Origin: Saprospiraceae bacterium
Lineage (GTDB): Bacteria > Bacteroidota > Bacteroidia > Chitinophagales > Saprospiraceae
Length of the DNA: 64,000 bases
Reading direction: 5' to 3'
Assembly: GCA_016715985.1 (NCBI GenBank)
Contig: JADJXD010000001.1
Location: forward strand, 1,922,001 to 1,986,000
Position 1 is the stretch's first letter; the number at the start of each line of letters is the position of its first letter. Of this stretch, positions 38,181 through 47,106 are shown in pieces. Both the position numbers and the translations under genes were made by a program. The notes below the pieces were generated by a model, which was not told where the DNA came from, made no database searches, and saw only the letters and a program-made list of their open reading frames with translations.

Positions 38181-40655
38181 TTACCCGCCTGTCGGTCCTC
38201 CTCCTGTTGGCGCACCGCCTTGATTATCACCACCCTGTTTCAGGTCTGTATTTTTAACCTTTGATTTTCTTTCTTTGAAGTCTACATTACCAAATTTATA
38301 TCTGAAGTTTACTCCGAATGATCGGAATGGAATACTGAATGAAGTTCTTTGCTCAAATCCTTCACCCTTAATATTTGAATCAAAAAACTTATCATTCTGA
38401 AATGGTTCGATCATAGTGATTCCAACACTTGAATTTTTAAATTCTTTTCTGATTCCCATTCCATAAATGGTAAATGCGGGATTGTCTCCTTGTATCGTTC
38501 GGACAGGGGATCTGAAAAATCCAAAAAAATCGGCTTTTAAGGTTCCGGAAATTTTTAATTCACCGTTCATAAAAAGATTGTATTCATAACTTTTTCGGGA
38601 TGCAGCTTCCCCGTTTATGAGTCCTTTGGCATTGTAAGTTGAACAATTACCACCCGTCCGCAATGTGATCAATCCCACTGATTTACTTATAAATGTACTC
38701 AGACCAAAAGAATTATTTGTGCCTATATTCTGAAAAGTATTCACAGAAAGTCCCTGATCATCAATGGACAAAATCTGCTCTATAATTCCATTCGTGTATT
38801 TATAAAAAAGTGACGAAAACGTAGTAAATCCTTTAATGGTAAAGTTGTATCCTGTCTCAACCTGATGCACTACTTCCGGATCGAGCTCAGGATTACCAAT
38901 GGTTCTGTTGAGAAAATCACTATTATTATTGAAAGGATTGATAAATTGAAGGCTTGGACGCTGAATTCTTTGACTATATCCGATCTTAAGTGTACGGAAT
39001 CCTTTGAATGTCCTGCTGATAGTCAGATTGGGCAGAAAATTATCATATCCACCAGTAAAATTATTGCTTTCTCCACTTCTGAATTTTCCTCCGATGGATG
39101 TTTTTTCATAACGGGCACCGGATATCAAAGAATATTTTTTTGCTAACAGAAAAGTCATCGAGGCATATCCGGAATATACATCCTGATCATAATTAAATTT
39201 TTCAGCAACCGGTATGTAGCCTCCTGATGATGGTTCCTGCGTTGTATAGTCACTTATAATATTCCGAATGACTGCCTTCACTCCTGTTTCCAGTTTTATG
39301 GTTTTTGTAAACGGGTGCGTATAATCTGTCTGAAGTGTCGTTTCGTGGTTGACGCCATCATTGATGATATCAGAATTCCTGTCCAGAAATTCAAGTGTCT
39401 CGTGTGCTTCTAAGATATTAAATTCCTGATTACTATTCTGACGTGAATGCTGAACTCCGAAAGATAATTCCTGCCCTTCTCTGCTCTCAAATTTTTTAGT
39501 GTAGTCTGTATTCCAGTCATATCCACCAAAAAAGTTATTTCCCTTATTTTCTCTTACGAAGATATCCCGAAGATTGATGGACGGATCATTCAGATTTCCT
39601 TTTATATCTCCTTTAACATCAAATCCAAATCCCCTGAAAGTCAGCGTGCTGTTAATACTGTTAAATCCGTTAAAATCATAAAATGCGCTTACAGATCCGT
39701 TTCCTCCGAGACGAGATGTTCTTTGGATACCCCTTTGTTCAAATATTCTGTCACCTGCGGATGTTTCATCTTTACGGAAAAAAGTAGTAACTCCATTCGC
39801 AGGAGTTGAATAGAAGATCGCTGCCGATGAACTTATGCCCAACCTTCCTTTACCCACATTTAAATTCGTAAAAAGTGAATTCTGACGGTTACCTACAGAT
39901 GCATTTACGCTACCGGCTATACCTTCAACATTTTGCTTCTTTGTAATAATATTGATAATTCCCGCACTACCTTCTGCATCGTATTTTGCAGATGGAGAAG
40001 TAATTACTTCGACTTTTTTTATCTGATCTGCCGGAAACATTTTAAGTGCGTCAGCAACATTACTTGAGAACATTCCTGAAGGTTTTCCATTAATTAGGAT
40101 ACGGACATTCTGGGATCCTCTCAAAGAAACGTTACCGTTCAGATCAACAGACAACATAGGTACTTTACGGAGCACATCTGTAGCGTCACCTCCGGCGATG
40201 GACGCATCATTTTCTGCATTAAAAACCAACTTGTCAGCTTTGTTTTCTATTAATGTGCGTTCTTCCGTGATTTCGACTGCATCGAGCAGATAACTTGCAG
40301 GTGTCAGGGGGACTGAGCCGATGTTGATGTCCGGGTTTTTTAGTGTAGTCTCTACTTCACTTTGCTTTTTTTCATTATATCCCAAAAATGAAATGTACAA
40401 ATCATATTTACCGGTCACTACATTATCAAATCTGAATGTACCGTTTTCTTCGGACAGAACACCATCCAGTACAATGCTGCTTCCCTTTTTTTTCAGAGAA
40501 ATGGTAGCAAAACCTATTGTTTCGTTTGTGAGAGAGTCTATTACCTTTCCTTCAATTTTCCCTTTTATTGTCGGACCTTTAGCACCACCCATCGGAAATT
40601 GTGCATTTGCAGAGAAAACAAAACTGATAAATACTATGATTAAAATATACTTCAC
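38181..40655 (-). CDS. TonB-dependent outer-membrane receptor with carboxypeptidase-like N-domain
   Basis: The signal peptide (MKYILIIVFISFVFSANAQ) is followed by a carboxypeptidase-regulatory-like domain (GKVIDSLTNETIGFATISL), a plug (LRKVPMLSVDLNGNVSLRG, INGKPS, INIITKK) and a long beta-barrel (~600 residues). It belongs to the outer-membrane beta-barrel group of TonB-dependent proteins typical of Bacteroidota. Substrate unknown. Unusually, the C-terminus after FRYKFGNVDFKERK is a ~25-residue Lys/Gly/Pro-rich tail (GGAPTGGGPTGG) instead of ending on the last barrel strand. The residues after the signal peptide (FPMGGAKGPTIKG) are also glycine-rich. A TACTTTTG box at 40690-40697 may be its promoter. 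Confidence 0.9.
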   Translation of the reverse strand: MKYILIIVFISFVFSANAQFPMGGAKGPTIKGKIEGKVIDSLTNETIGFATISLKKKGSSIVLDGVLSEENGTFRFDNVVTGKYDLYISFLGYNEKKQSEVETTLKNPDINIGSVPLTPASYLLDAVEITEERTLIENKADKLVFNAENDASIAGGDATDVLRKVPMLSVDLNGNVSLRGSQNVRILINGKPSGMFSSNVADALKMFPADQIKKVEVITSPSAKYDAEGSAGIINIITKKQNVEGIAGSVNASVGNRQNSLFTNLNVGKGRLGISSSAAIFYSTPANGVTTFFRKDETSAGDRIFEQRGIQRTSRLGGNGSVSAFYDFNGFNSINSTLTFRGFGFDVKGDIKGNLNDPSINLRDIFVRENKGNNFFGGYDWNTDYTKKFESREGQELSFGVQHSRQNSNQEFNILEAHETLEFLDRNSDIINDGVNHETTLQTDYTHPFTKTIKLETGVKAVIRNIISDYTTQEPSSGGYIPVAEKFNYDQDVYSGYASMTFLLAKKYSLISGARYEKTSIGGKFRSGESNNFTGGYDNFLPNLTISRTFKGFRTLKIGYSQRIQRPSLQFINPFNNNSDFLNRTIGNPELDPEVVHQVETGYNFTIKGFTTFSSLFYKYTNGIIEQILSIDDQGLSVNTFQNIGTNNSFGLSTFISKSVGLITLRTGGNCSTYNAKGLINGEAASRKSYEYNLFMNGELKISGTLKADFFGFFRSPVRTIQGDNPAFTIYGMGIRKEFKNSSVGITMIEPFQNDKFFDSNIKGEGFEQRTSFSIPFRSFGVNFRYKFGNVDFKERKSKVKNTDLKQGGDNQGGAPTGGGPTGG

Positions 40656-40689
40656 CTTATTTGATTTTTATTTTGTGACATTAAAATGA

Positions 40690-40697
40690 CAAAAGTA
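40690..40697 (-). promoter_or_regulatory. -7 box for the TonB-dependent receptor
   Basis: TACTTTTG on the minus strand, 34 bases upstream of the ATG at 40655. It fits TAnnTTTG; no clear -33 element. Confidence 0.4.
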
Positions 40698-40843
40698 GGT
40701 GAAATGTTTTTGACTTATCTGAAATATTAGATGCATTTACCTTTTTATACTACTAAAAGCATCTTTAGGTACAGATACGAATGATTTGTATCAAAAGTGA
40801 AACACACTATGCATAACTTATAAAAGTAAGATTCGCTCGAAAC

Positions 40844-41317
40844 TTAGCCATTATTCACTGTATAATGATAACTGATTGGCTGACTTTTTGGCTTAACTGT
40901 AGCTTTCGCTGCAGGTTGTATGATGGTATATTGGATTTGTAAATTAATGGAAGTAGAATCATTGGGAGCAGGAGCTGAATCTGCAGGGCTTTCATTAAAG
41001 TGAAAATGAATCCTGATATTTTTGTGGAATGTCACTTTCAGATTTCTGGGAGTTTTCGGGACTTCAAATTTAAGTAGTTTTACAACCCTGACCGCTTCCG
41101 CATCAAACTCAGGATGCAGGCTGGAAATAATATGTACCGCTATGACATCTCCTTTGTGATTAATATCATAACGCAGTGGAACAGAACCATTTATTTTAAG
41201 TGCTATCAAACTTTGCGGATATTTCAGATGGGTGCTGATAAATTCTTTCAATGCTTTATCTCCTCCTTTATAATATGGTTGCTTTAAAAAGCTTTCATCT
41301 TTCCTTTCTTTCTTCAT
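40844..41317 (-). CDS. TonB C-terminal-domain-like protein without membrane anchor
   Basis: Residues ~15-110 resemble the TonB C-terminal fold: GGDKALKEFISTHLKYP, NGSVPLRYDINHKGDVIAVHI and HPEFDAEAVRVVKLL are the usual landmarks. True TonB proteins have an N-terminal transmembrane helix and a proline-rich linker; neither is seen here, and a polar C-terminal tail (~45 residues) follows. It lies 5 bases after the sugar dehydrogenase gene, so both are probably one transcript. The job may be a periplasmic or degenerate TonB-like partner, but with no signal peptide even its location is uncertain. Confidence 0.65.
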   Translation of the reverse strand: MKKERKDESFLKQPYYKGGDKALKEFISTHLKYPQSLIALKINGSVPLRYDINHKGDVIAVHIISSLHPEFDAEAVRVVKLLKFEVPKTPRNLKVTFHKNIRIHFHFNESPADSAPAPNDSTSINLQIQYTIIQPAAKATVKPKSQPISYHYTVNNG

Positions 41318-41322
41318 GTCTG

Positions 41323-42492
41323 TTAACCTTTGTAATATATACGGTAAATTGCATCGGCAAAGTCATCTGAAATCAGCATAGACCCATCCGGTAAAATCTC
41401 GAAATCCACAGGTCTTCCCCATACATCATCATTTTCTGAATTTAACCATCCTGTGATAAATGGCTTGGTGCTTTTAACTTTTCCATCCGCATCCAATGTC
41501 ACTAAGACAATATCATATCCACTTTTTTTACTTCTGTTCCACGAACCATGTCGAGCTACAAAAATCTGATTATGATATTGTGTTGGAAATTGTTTTCCTG
41601 TGTAAAAAGTCATACCCAGGGGTGCTGTATGTGGACCCATTTTAGCTACTGGTGAAGTAAATTCGCTGCAGTTTCTTTTTTCCCCAAACTCAGGATCAGG
41701 AACATCACCCTGATGACAATATGGAAATCCAAAATGCATATTGGGCACGGTAGCATGGTTTAACTCACATTCCGGAACTTCATCACCCATCAGATCCCTT
41801 CCATTGTCTGTAAACCACAATTCACCCGTCTCAGGATGCCAATCAAATCCTACTGTATTTCTGATTCCTGAGTGCAAAATTTCCAATCCGGTGCCATCCG
41901 GATTTATTCGGGTTATACTGGCATAGATAGAATCAGCAGATTCACAGATGTTGCACGGAGCACCAACTGGTACGTATAATTTTTCATCGGGACCAAATGC
42001 GATATATTTCCATCCATGATGCTTATCGGTCGGATACTTATCATAAATAACTTTGGGTTCACCCGGAGCAGTTAGTTTGGATTCTATATCTTCAAATTTC
42101 AATATTCTGTTTACCTCTGCAATGTATAAGTCTCCATTCAACCAGGCGACACCGTTGGGCATGTTGGCACCTTCGAGAATGGTAAAAAATGTATCAGCAC
42201 GCATATCACCATTAGTATCCTTCAATGCATAAACTTTACCTTCTGAGCGGGTACTCACATACAAAGTGCCTGAAGGAGCATAACATAATGACCTCGCATT
42301 TTTTATACCTTCTGCATAAACGTCAATGACAAAACCCTCTTCCAGTTTCAAACTATCCAATGGCAGATTACCTTCATATTTGTTGCCAAATATTTTTGGA
42401 ACAGGCGGATATATGTTGAATTTCTTCTGTAAAATTAAAAGAACCACTATAAGGATTGCAATAACAGCAGCAATCACTTTTAATTTTTTCAT
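41323..42492 (-). CDS. Membrane-anchored PQQ-dependent sugar (sorbosone/glucose) dehydrogenase-like protein
   Basis: A single N-terminal hydrophobic helix (KVIAAVIAILIVVLLILQ) anchors a six-bladed propeller of the soluble glucose/sorbosone dehydrogenase family. Seen are LPDG/GVAWLNGDLYIAEV, HHGWKYIAFGPDEKLYVPVG, HSGIRNTVGFDWHPETGELW, FTDNGRDLMGDE and HGSWNRSKKSGYDIV, all family landmarks near the PQQ site. Two cysteines in APCNICESAD suggest a disulfide. The chosen start is the ATG at 42492; an upstream in-frame start would add 18 residues (MVRFSDNYFTF) before the anchor. The TonB-like gene follows closely. Confidence 0.85.
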   Translation of the reverse strand: MKKLKVIAAVIAILIVVLLILQKKFNIYPPVPKIFGNKYEGNLPLDSLKLEEGFVIDVYAEGIKNARSLCYAPSGTLYVSTRSEGKVYALKDTNGDMRADTFFTILEGANMPNGVAWLNGDLYIAEVNRILKFEDIESKLTAPGEPKVIYDKYPTDKHHGWKYIAFGPDEKLYVPVGAPCNICESADSIYASITRINPDGTGLEILHSGIRNTVGFDWHPETGELWFTDNGRDLMGDEVPECELNHATVPNMHFGFPYCHQGDVPDPEFGEKRNCSEFTSPVAKMGPHTAPLGMTFYTGKQFPTQYHNQIFVARHGSWNRSKKSGYDIVLVTLDADGKVKSTKPFITGWLNSENDDVWGRPVDFEILPDGSMLISDDFADAIYRIYYKG

Positions 42493-42611
42493 GTGGCGGT
42501 TTTTTGATTGACAAAAAGTAAAATAATTATCTGAAAATCGGACCAAATGACTACTCCATTTAGTATGATCTAAAGATTAAAACTCATTTTCAGATGAAAA
42601 AATAAACTACT

Positions 42612-42977
42612 TTATTCAACTTTAATATTAAATGATTTAACAGAAGAATTACCTGCTTCATCCGTTGCAGTTATATCAATTTTTATATTGCCCGGTTGCT
42701 GATTGGAAGTAAAATTAAAATTTTCATTCAATTCATGTCTCGTTGCCGAGTTAAAAGTTGTAATACTGAAATCATTGCCTATCCTGATTTCTTTCAGTTT
42801 GGTATCATCTGTGACGACACCTTTCAATACCCATGCTGAATCCAGTTTTATTACTGACCCTTCGATAGGTGCAGTAATCGTGATTACGGGAGGAGTTTCA
42901 TCCTTTTTGCTGCATGAAGTTACCATTATAAAAAGTACCGGAAAGCTAATAAATAAGATGAATTTAAATTTTAACAT
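42612..42977 (-). CDS. Small lipoprotein with bacterial Ig-like domain
   Basis: A 121-residue lipoprotein: signal sequence with lipobox MVTSC (Cys22), then one Ig-like domain starting PPVITITAPIEGSVIKL and closing with ITATDEAGNSSVKSFNIKV. Such modules are spacers or binding domains on the outer membrane of Bacteroidota. No partner is obvious; it lies in the same direction as the sugar dehydrogenase but ~120 bases upstream of it. Confidence 0.75.
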   Translation of the reverse strand: MLKFKFILFISFPVLFIMVTSCSKKDETPPVITITAPIEGSVIKLDSAWVLKGVVTDDTKLKEIRIGNDFSITTFNSATRHELNENFNFTSNQQPGNIKIDITATDEAGNSSVKSFNIKVE

Positions 42978-43091
42978 ATCAAATATTTATAAAAATTTAG
43001 AAATTGATTAATTGTAAAGTTTGTTGAAAAACTAATTTGCACTAATTCTAACGGTTTTTGACATTTTTTGTTTTCAATACAATCTCTCATT

Positions 43092-43985
43092 TTATAAGCG
43101 AAGAAATTTAAACTCCGGATAAGTTTCGCATAACAGTTTATAATTTTCTGTAAAACCGAGTATCATTCCACCTCCTCCTGCACCACATAATTTTAGTTTG
43201 AAGTATTTGCTTCGTAAGCCTTCCGACCAGATATTTTTAAAATCTTCAGGAATCATTTCATTAAACAAATTCAATTGCAAAGCACTGATTTTACTGAAAC
43301 TCTCAAACATAGATCTCCATTCTTTATAGATACAGTGTTGAATAGCTTCTTGATTTAAATCACTCAGTTCTGTTACTTTTTCAGCATAAGAGAGTTGATT
43401 ATTGTATTTTTCATGAAAGGTTTTGACTAATGGTGCAGTTTGACGAGGAATGCAGGTATCTAATAAAAAAAAGTCAAAATTCGGTGAATCATAATTAAAG
43501 TGGCTGATAATTTCCGTTTCACCGTTTGCACTAATAATTACAGTCTGATTTAAGTAAGATACCAAAGGGTCGATACCCGAACTGTTGCCATGGAAAAAAG
43601 ACTCCATTAAACCCAGAAGACTTTTAATCTCAGTAAGTGATAAATTTTTCAAGCCACTAACATATTTATTTGCTGTAGCGGCTACCAGAGATCCACTACT
43701 ACCCAGACCATAACCCATCGGTATATCAGAATCAAATTTTAAGCCTTTATTTACATTGTTTGTAAATGCCTTTGTGTCGATTTGTACTGATTGCGGGAGA
43801 ATCTGTTTTGCAAGATATTCTGAAAAATGAAGTAAAGTATCGCTGATGGTTTCGTTATGTTTTGAAGTAGTCCAGCGACCGGAAAATAGATGTAACGGTA
43901 TGGCCAAAGCCGTGCTTCCTTTGGTGACTGTATATTCTCCGAATAAAAGAATTTTTGCCGGATAACGCTTATTCTCATCTATCAA
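43092..43985 (-). CDS. GHMP kinase, mevalonate kinase-like
   Basis: The 297-residue protein has the GHMP fold: YPAKILLFGEYTVTKGSTAL at the start, the ATP loop DIPMGYGLGSSGSL near residue 90, and KLCGAGGGGMILG near the end. The KILLFGEY opening and GNSSGIDPLVSY segment are typical of mevalonate kinases, so it probably phosphorylates mevalonate in the isoprenoid pathway used by many Bacteroidota. No other mevalonate gene lies in the window, so phosphomevalonate kinase or another GHMP activity is possible. Confidence 0.8.
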   Translation of the reverse strand: MIDENKRYPAKILLFGEYTVTKGSTALAIPLHLFSGRWTTSKHNETISDTLLHFSEYLAKQILPQSVQIDTKAFTNNVNKGLKFDSDIPMGYGLGSSGSLVAATANKYVSGLKNLSLTEIKSLLGLMESFFHGNSSGIDPLVSYLNQTVIISANGETEIISHFNYDSPNFDFFLLDTCIPRQTAPLVKTFHEKYNNQLSYAEKVTELSDLNQEAIQHCIYKEWRSMFESFSKISALQLNLFNEMIPEDFKNIWSEGLRSKYFKLKLCGAGGGGMILGFTENYKLLCETYPEFKFLRL

Positions 43986-44041
43986 TGGTCGAAGGTTTTC
44001 AAATTTTTAAAAAATCACTTTTCAATCTATCAGGAATTCTT

Positions 44042-44049
44042 TACATTTG
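44042..44049 (+). promoter_or_regulatory. -7 box for the 51-residue membrane protein
   Basis: TACATTTG matches TAnnTTTG and lies 39 bases before the ATG at 44089, with an A-rich leader between. The -33 place reads TTT. Confidence 0.5.
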
Positions 44050-44088
44050 TGCCCGAAATAATAATTAAGTATAAAAATATTCATATCC

Positions 44089-44244
44089 ATGAGCACCACT
44101 ACAGAATCTACAAAAATATATTGGCTTTATACACTTCTATCATTAGCTGCAACTGTTTTGTTTCTGATATTCAAGCCAGAATGGTTTTGGGTATGCCTTC
44201 CTCCTTTCTGTACTTATTTTGTAAAAGCAATGAGATGGATGTAA
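44089..44244 (+). CDS. Small (51-residue) membrane protein
   Basis: This short frame encodes a 51-residue protein: a polar start (MSTTTESTK), a hydrophobic helix (IYWLYTLLSLAATVLFLIF), a KPEWFW turn and a second, shorter hydrophobic stretch (VCLPPFCTYFVKAM). Two membrane passes are likely. It has an A-rich leader and a good -7 box, and the protein-like composition (Trp, Lys at the membrane borders) argues against chance. A longer frame overlapping it (44049-44249) has no such character. Function unknown. Confidence 0.65.
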   Translation: MSTTTESTKIYWLYTLLSLAATVLFLIFKPEWFWVCLPPFCTYFVKAMRWM

Positions 44245-44328
44245 TCTGAAAGTTGGAGTACAGGTTGATTTCCAATTAAGTACTAATGAATTAAACATCA
44301 GGAGTTTTTTAGTAGCAAGAATTTGCTT

Positions 44329-45054
44329 TTAATCTATATACTCCACTTTCCTCAGGAACTTTATCCCAATTTTAAATTCTACACTTAAATTACGTACCTG
44401 CCTCAATTCAAGATTAATTCGTTGTTGGGTAAAGGGTTCAATGATACCGAATAAAGGTGGTTGTTCGTACTGAAATGAGAGATCCGGGCTAATCGAAAAC
44501 TCCGCAAATACATCTGATAAGTCTGTAATAGGCTTCGTAAATCCACCACCAAACGTCACTCCGTAATTGAATTTTCTGACAAAATCATTGATAGGATAAA
44601 AAAGACTACCAAAAATAAGATAGTCATCCAGATTGGTGCTGACTGTATATTCCCCTCTAAGGCCCAATAAATAATACGGAAAAACAGACTTCCCGATATC
44701 AAAAGCTTTTCTGGCACCCAATTCCAATACTACATTGTTAAACTTAAAGCCTTGTTGCGAAGCAAAAGCATTATTAAAACTAACAAACCGGACGGAACTT
44801 CCTCTGGTATGGTATCCCAATTGAGCGTAAAGAGATCCTTTATTAAATTCATCAAAAGACTCTATAAACAGGTCACCGTTGAGACTGAAAAGCGGGTCTC
44901 TGTTGATGCTTTGTCCGAGTCCCTGACCCCAACTCTGATAGTTGACTGCAGCTCCTGCTTTGGCACCAAACCAAAAACTTTGTGCTGATACATTAAGTGA
45001 AACCCCACATAATAATAGTATCCAAATCAGATTTTCTTTAAGTATTTTTAGCAT
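44329..45054 (-). CDS. Outer-membrane beta-barrel protein
   Basis: A 241-residue exported protein with a signal peptide (ending LNVSAQ) and repeated amphipathic strands such as SFWFGAKAGAAVNY, SLYAQLGYHTRG, NYGVTFGGGFTKPI and LSVEFKIGIKFL, a barrel of ~8-10 strands. It resembles the PorT-like/outer-membrane barrel group of Bacteroidota. Exact role unknown; it stands divergent from the merR gene. Confidence 0.75.
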   Translation of the reverse strand: MLKILKENLIWILLLCGVSLNVSAQSFWFGAKAGAAVNYQSWGQGLGQSINRDPLFSLNGDLFIESFDEFNKGSLYAQLGYHTRGSSVRFVSFNNAFASQQGFKFNNVVLELGARKAFDIGKSVFPYYLLGLRGEYTVSTNLDDYLIFGSLFYPINDFVRKFNYGVTFGGGFTKPITDLSDVFAEFSISPDLSFQYEQPPLFGIIEPFTQQRINLELRQVRNLSVEFKIGIKFLRKVEYID

Positions 45055-45262
45055 TGGTTATTTCTTGTGTGTTGAATATGGCAATCAAGAAGTGCAAAGA
45101 AATTGAATTATCTTTAAGATGCGAATTTAAAGAAAGTTTTTTGAAAACTAACGATTTGAAATACCTAATTTTGTATTCAGATTCGGAAATGATAATCTTC
45201 CGGATTATTTTTGTACCACTGTTATCAGCTTACTTTATAGATAAATAACAACTTTTCTAATG

Positions 45263-45270
45263 TAAATTTG
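45263..45270 (+). promoter_or_regulatory. -7 box for the MerR regulator
   Basis: TAAATTTG, matching TAnnTTTG, 55 bases before the ATG at 45326. No TTG at -33. Confidence 0.4.
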
Positions 45271-45325
45271 TTTTCTAAAACTTGTGATTCATTTCAGAAA
45301 AATATTTTTTTACGCATCGGTCTAA

Positions 45326-46219
45326 ATGGTAGCATACTCTATAAAGGATCTGGAAAACTTATCGGGACTAAAAGCTCACACGCTGCGTATATGGGAAAAA
45401 AGATATGGCATCATCAGTCCTCGCCGTACCGATACCAATATCAGATACTACGAAGATACTGATCTGCAGAAAATATTAAATATTTCATTACTAAACCGAA
45501 AAGGATACAAAATATCCAAAATAGCGGGCATGTCGGGTGATGAACTGAAACAAAAAGTTGCAGAGCTAACAGAAGTTGGGGTAGCATTTGAAGATCAGGT
45601 TGACTCCCTGATGATGGCAATGTTTGAATTGAATGAATCAAAATTCAATATTATATTAGACCACCAGATCGAGTCGAAGGGTTTTGAACACACGATGAAC
45701 GATGTAGTGTACCCGCTTTTAGACAAACTGAGTATGATGTGGATTGCCGGCTCTATCAAGAGTGTTCACGAAAATTTTGTCAGTAATCTTATAAAGTGGA
45801 AGACAATCGTGGCTATTGATAAATTAAAAGTGACCATTCAGCATCCCGGTTTGAAGTTTCTGATTTATTTGCCTGAAGCAGAAACGCATGAGCTAAGTTT
45901 ACATTTTCTCCACTTTATATTAAAAAAGTATGGAGCTCATGTAATAAACCTAGGCAGTAATGTACCATTAATAGATGTGTTGGAAGGTCAGAATATTCTA
46001 AATGCCAATTACATATTTACTATCTTCAATGATAGTTTTGCAGATGTACCCCTTCAGCCGTATATCGACGAGCTTTCAAAAAATTGTGGTGATGCTAAAA
46101 TTCTTATCTCCGGCTTCCAAACCGTCAGTCAAAAAATCACCCTTGCTGAAAATGTCATCAATATCAGCAGTATTGATAAACTGAAAGAATTTATAGAAAA
46201 TTCTAAGAATATTGATTAA
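45326..46219 (+). CDS. MerR-family regulator with degenerate B12-binding (CarH/LitR-like) domain
   Basis: Residues 1-70 are a MerR winged helix (MVAYSIKDLENLSGLKAHTLRIWEKRYG, here read from its start YSIKDLENL to RYYEDTDLQKI). Residues ~80-175 are a helical module and ~180-297 a Rossmann-like B12-binding domain, as in CarH light sensors. CarH has W-x9-E-H; here Trp139 is followed at the same distance by Glu149-Asn150 (HENF), so the His is lost. A possible lower ligand, His188 (ETHEL), remains. The protein may therefore bind cobalamin weakly or not at all. It may control the divergent or downstream genes; a perfect inverted repeat lies right behind it at 46285-46311. Confidence 0.8.
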   Translation: MVAYSIKDLENLSGLKAHTLRIWEKRYGIISPRRTDTNIRYYEDTDLQKILNISLLNRKGYKISKIAGMSGDELKQKVAELTEVGVAFEDQVDSLMMAMFELNESKFNIILDHQIESKGFEHTMNDVVYPLLDKLSMMWIAGSIKSVHENFVSNLIKWKTIVAIDKLKVTIQHPGLKFLIYLPEAETHELSLHFLHFILKKYGAHVINLGSNVPLIDVLEGQNILNANYIFTIFNDSFADVPLQPYIDELSKNCGDAKILISGFQTVSQKITLAENVINISSIDKLKEFIENSKNID

Positions 46220-46284
46220 CACTTTGTTGTGATATATTTTGATTTGGTTCAAAACATAATATATTTTATTACGTTTTTAAAAGG

Positions 46285-46311
46285 TCTTTTCAGATATATA
46301 TTCTGAAAAGA
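46285..46311. promoter_or_regulatory. Perfect 10-bp inverted repeat between merR and yceI
   Basis: TCTTTTCAGA (46285-46294) and TCTGAAAAGA (46302-46311) with a TATATAT spacer. No T-run follows, which speaks against a terminator. It lies 45 bases before the yceI start and fits an operator, perhaps for the neighbouring MerR protein. Confidence 0.5.
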
Positions 46312-46355
46312 TAATTGTTCTAACATCTATTTATAACTTATTAAAACATTTTAAA

Positions 46356-47042
46356 ATGAGCAAGTTCTTAAAATTAACTTTTCTATTTATCACAGTTTCT
46401 ATGATTGCCGTTTCTTGTAAAAACAAACCGGCTGGAGACGCTGCAGGTGTTGGTGAAGCCGGTGATGTATCACAAACAACCGGTACTGTTTATACAACAG
46501 ATGCTACATTAGCTAAAATTGCATGGGAAGGTTCAAAACCCGGTGGAAAACACAATGGTATTATCAGTATTTCGGAAGGTAGTCTCACCGTTACGGAAGG
46601 AGTAGTTTCAGGGGGAACTTTTACAATTGATATGAATTCAATCAATGTTGCGGACCTGGAAGGAAAATATAAAGAAGACCTGGAAGCACACCTTAAAGGT
46701 ACTGCTAATGAAGGAAAAACTGACTTTTTTAACGTGACACAATTTCCAACTGCGAAATTTGAAATCACTAAAGTAACAGAACTCGCTGGTGATGCAGAAG
46801 GTAATGCCTTGGTATATGGTAACCTTACTTTATTAGATGTAACAAAAGAAGTAAATTTTAAAGCTACGGTCTCTGTCAGCGAAGATCAGGTTACAGTAAA
46901 TACTCCGCCATTCACAATCAACAGAACTGACTGGGGTATCAAATATGGTTCGAAATCATTTTTTGATGATTTGAAAGATAAATTTATAGAAGATAACATT
47001 GGTTTGAGCATATCTTTGACTGCTCAAAAACCAGCTATGTAA
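46356..47042 (+). CDS. YceI-family lipoprotein
   Basis: The 228-residue protein has a lipobox at AVSC (Cys21), a Gly/Ala-rich linker (~25 residues) and a YceI domain. The domain shows KIAWEGSKPGGKHNGII, GGTFTIDMNSI, FFNVTQFPTAKFEI, GNLTLLDVTKEV and DRTDWGIKYGSKSFF-like NRTDWGIKYG. YceI is a lipocalin-like fold that binds isoprenoid lipids in the periplasm. Here it should be membrane-anchored. It is monocistronic, with a strong terminator just after it. A possible operator lies in front. Confidence 0.9.
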   Translation: MSKFLKLTFLFITVSMIAVSCKNKPAGDAAGVGEAGDVSQTTGTVYTTDATLAKIAWEGSKPGGKHNGIISISEGSLTVTEGVVSGGTFTIDMNSINVADLEGKYKEDLEAHLKGTANEGKTDFFNVTQFPTAKFEITKVTELAGDAEGNALVYGNLTLLDVTKEVNFKATVSVSEDQVTVNTPPFTINRTDWGIKYGSKSFFDDLKDKFIEDNIGLSISLTAQKPAM

Positions 47043-47072
47043 TAAAAAGTCCTAAAGACAAGTTTTAGCGTA

Positions 47073-47106
47073 AGGCGATGTAAAGTATTTTACATCGCCT
47101 TTTTTA
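47073..47106 (+). terminator. Intrinsic terminator after yceI
   Basis: AGGCGATGTAAA (47073-47084), a 4-base loop and TTTACATCGCCT (47089-47100) form a perfect 12-bp stem, followed by a T-run. This ends the YceI transcript 31 bases after the stop. Confidence 0.95.

Noticed and set aside
44049..44249. 66-residue frame overlapping the small membrane protein
   Set aside because: Starts inside the promoter box and has an unnatural composition; the other frame (44089-44244) looks like a real membrane protein.
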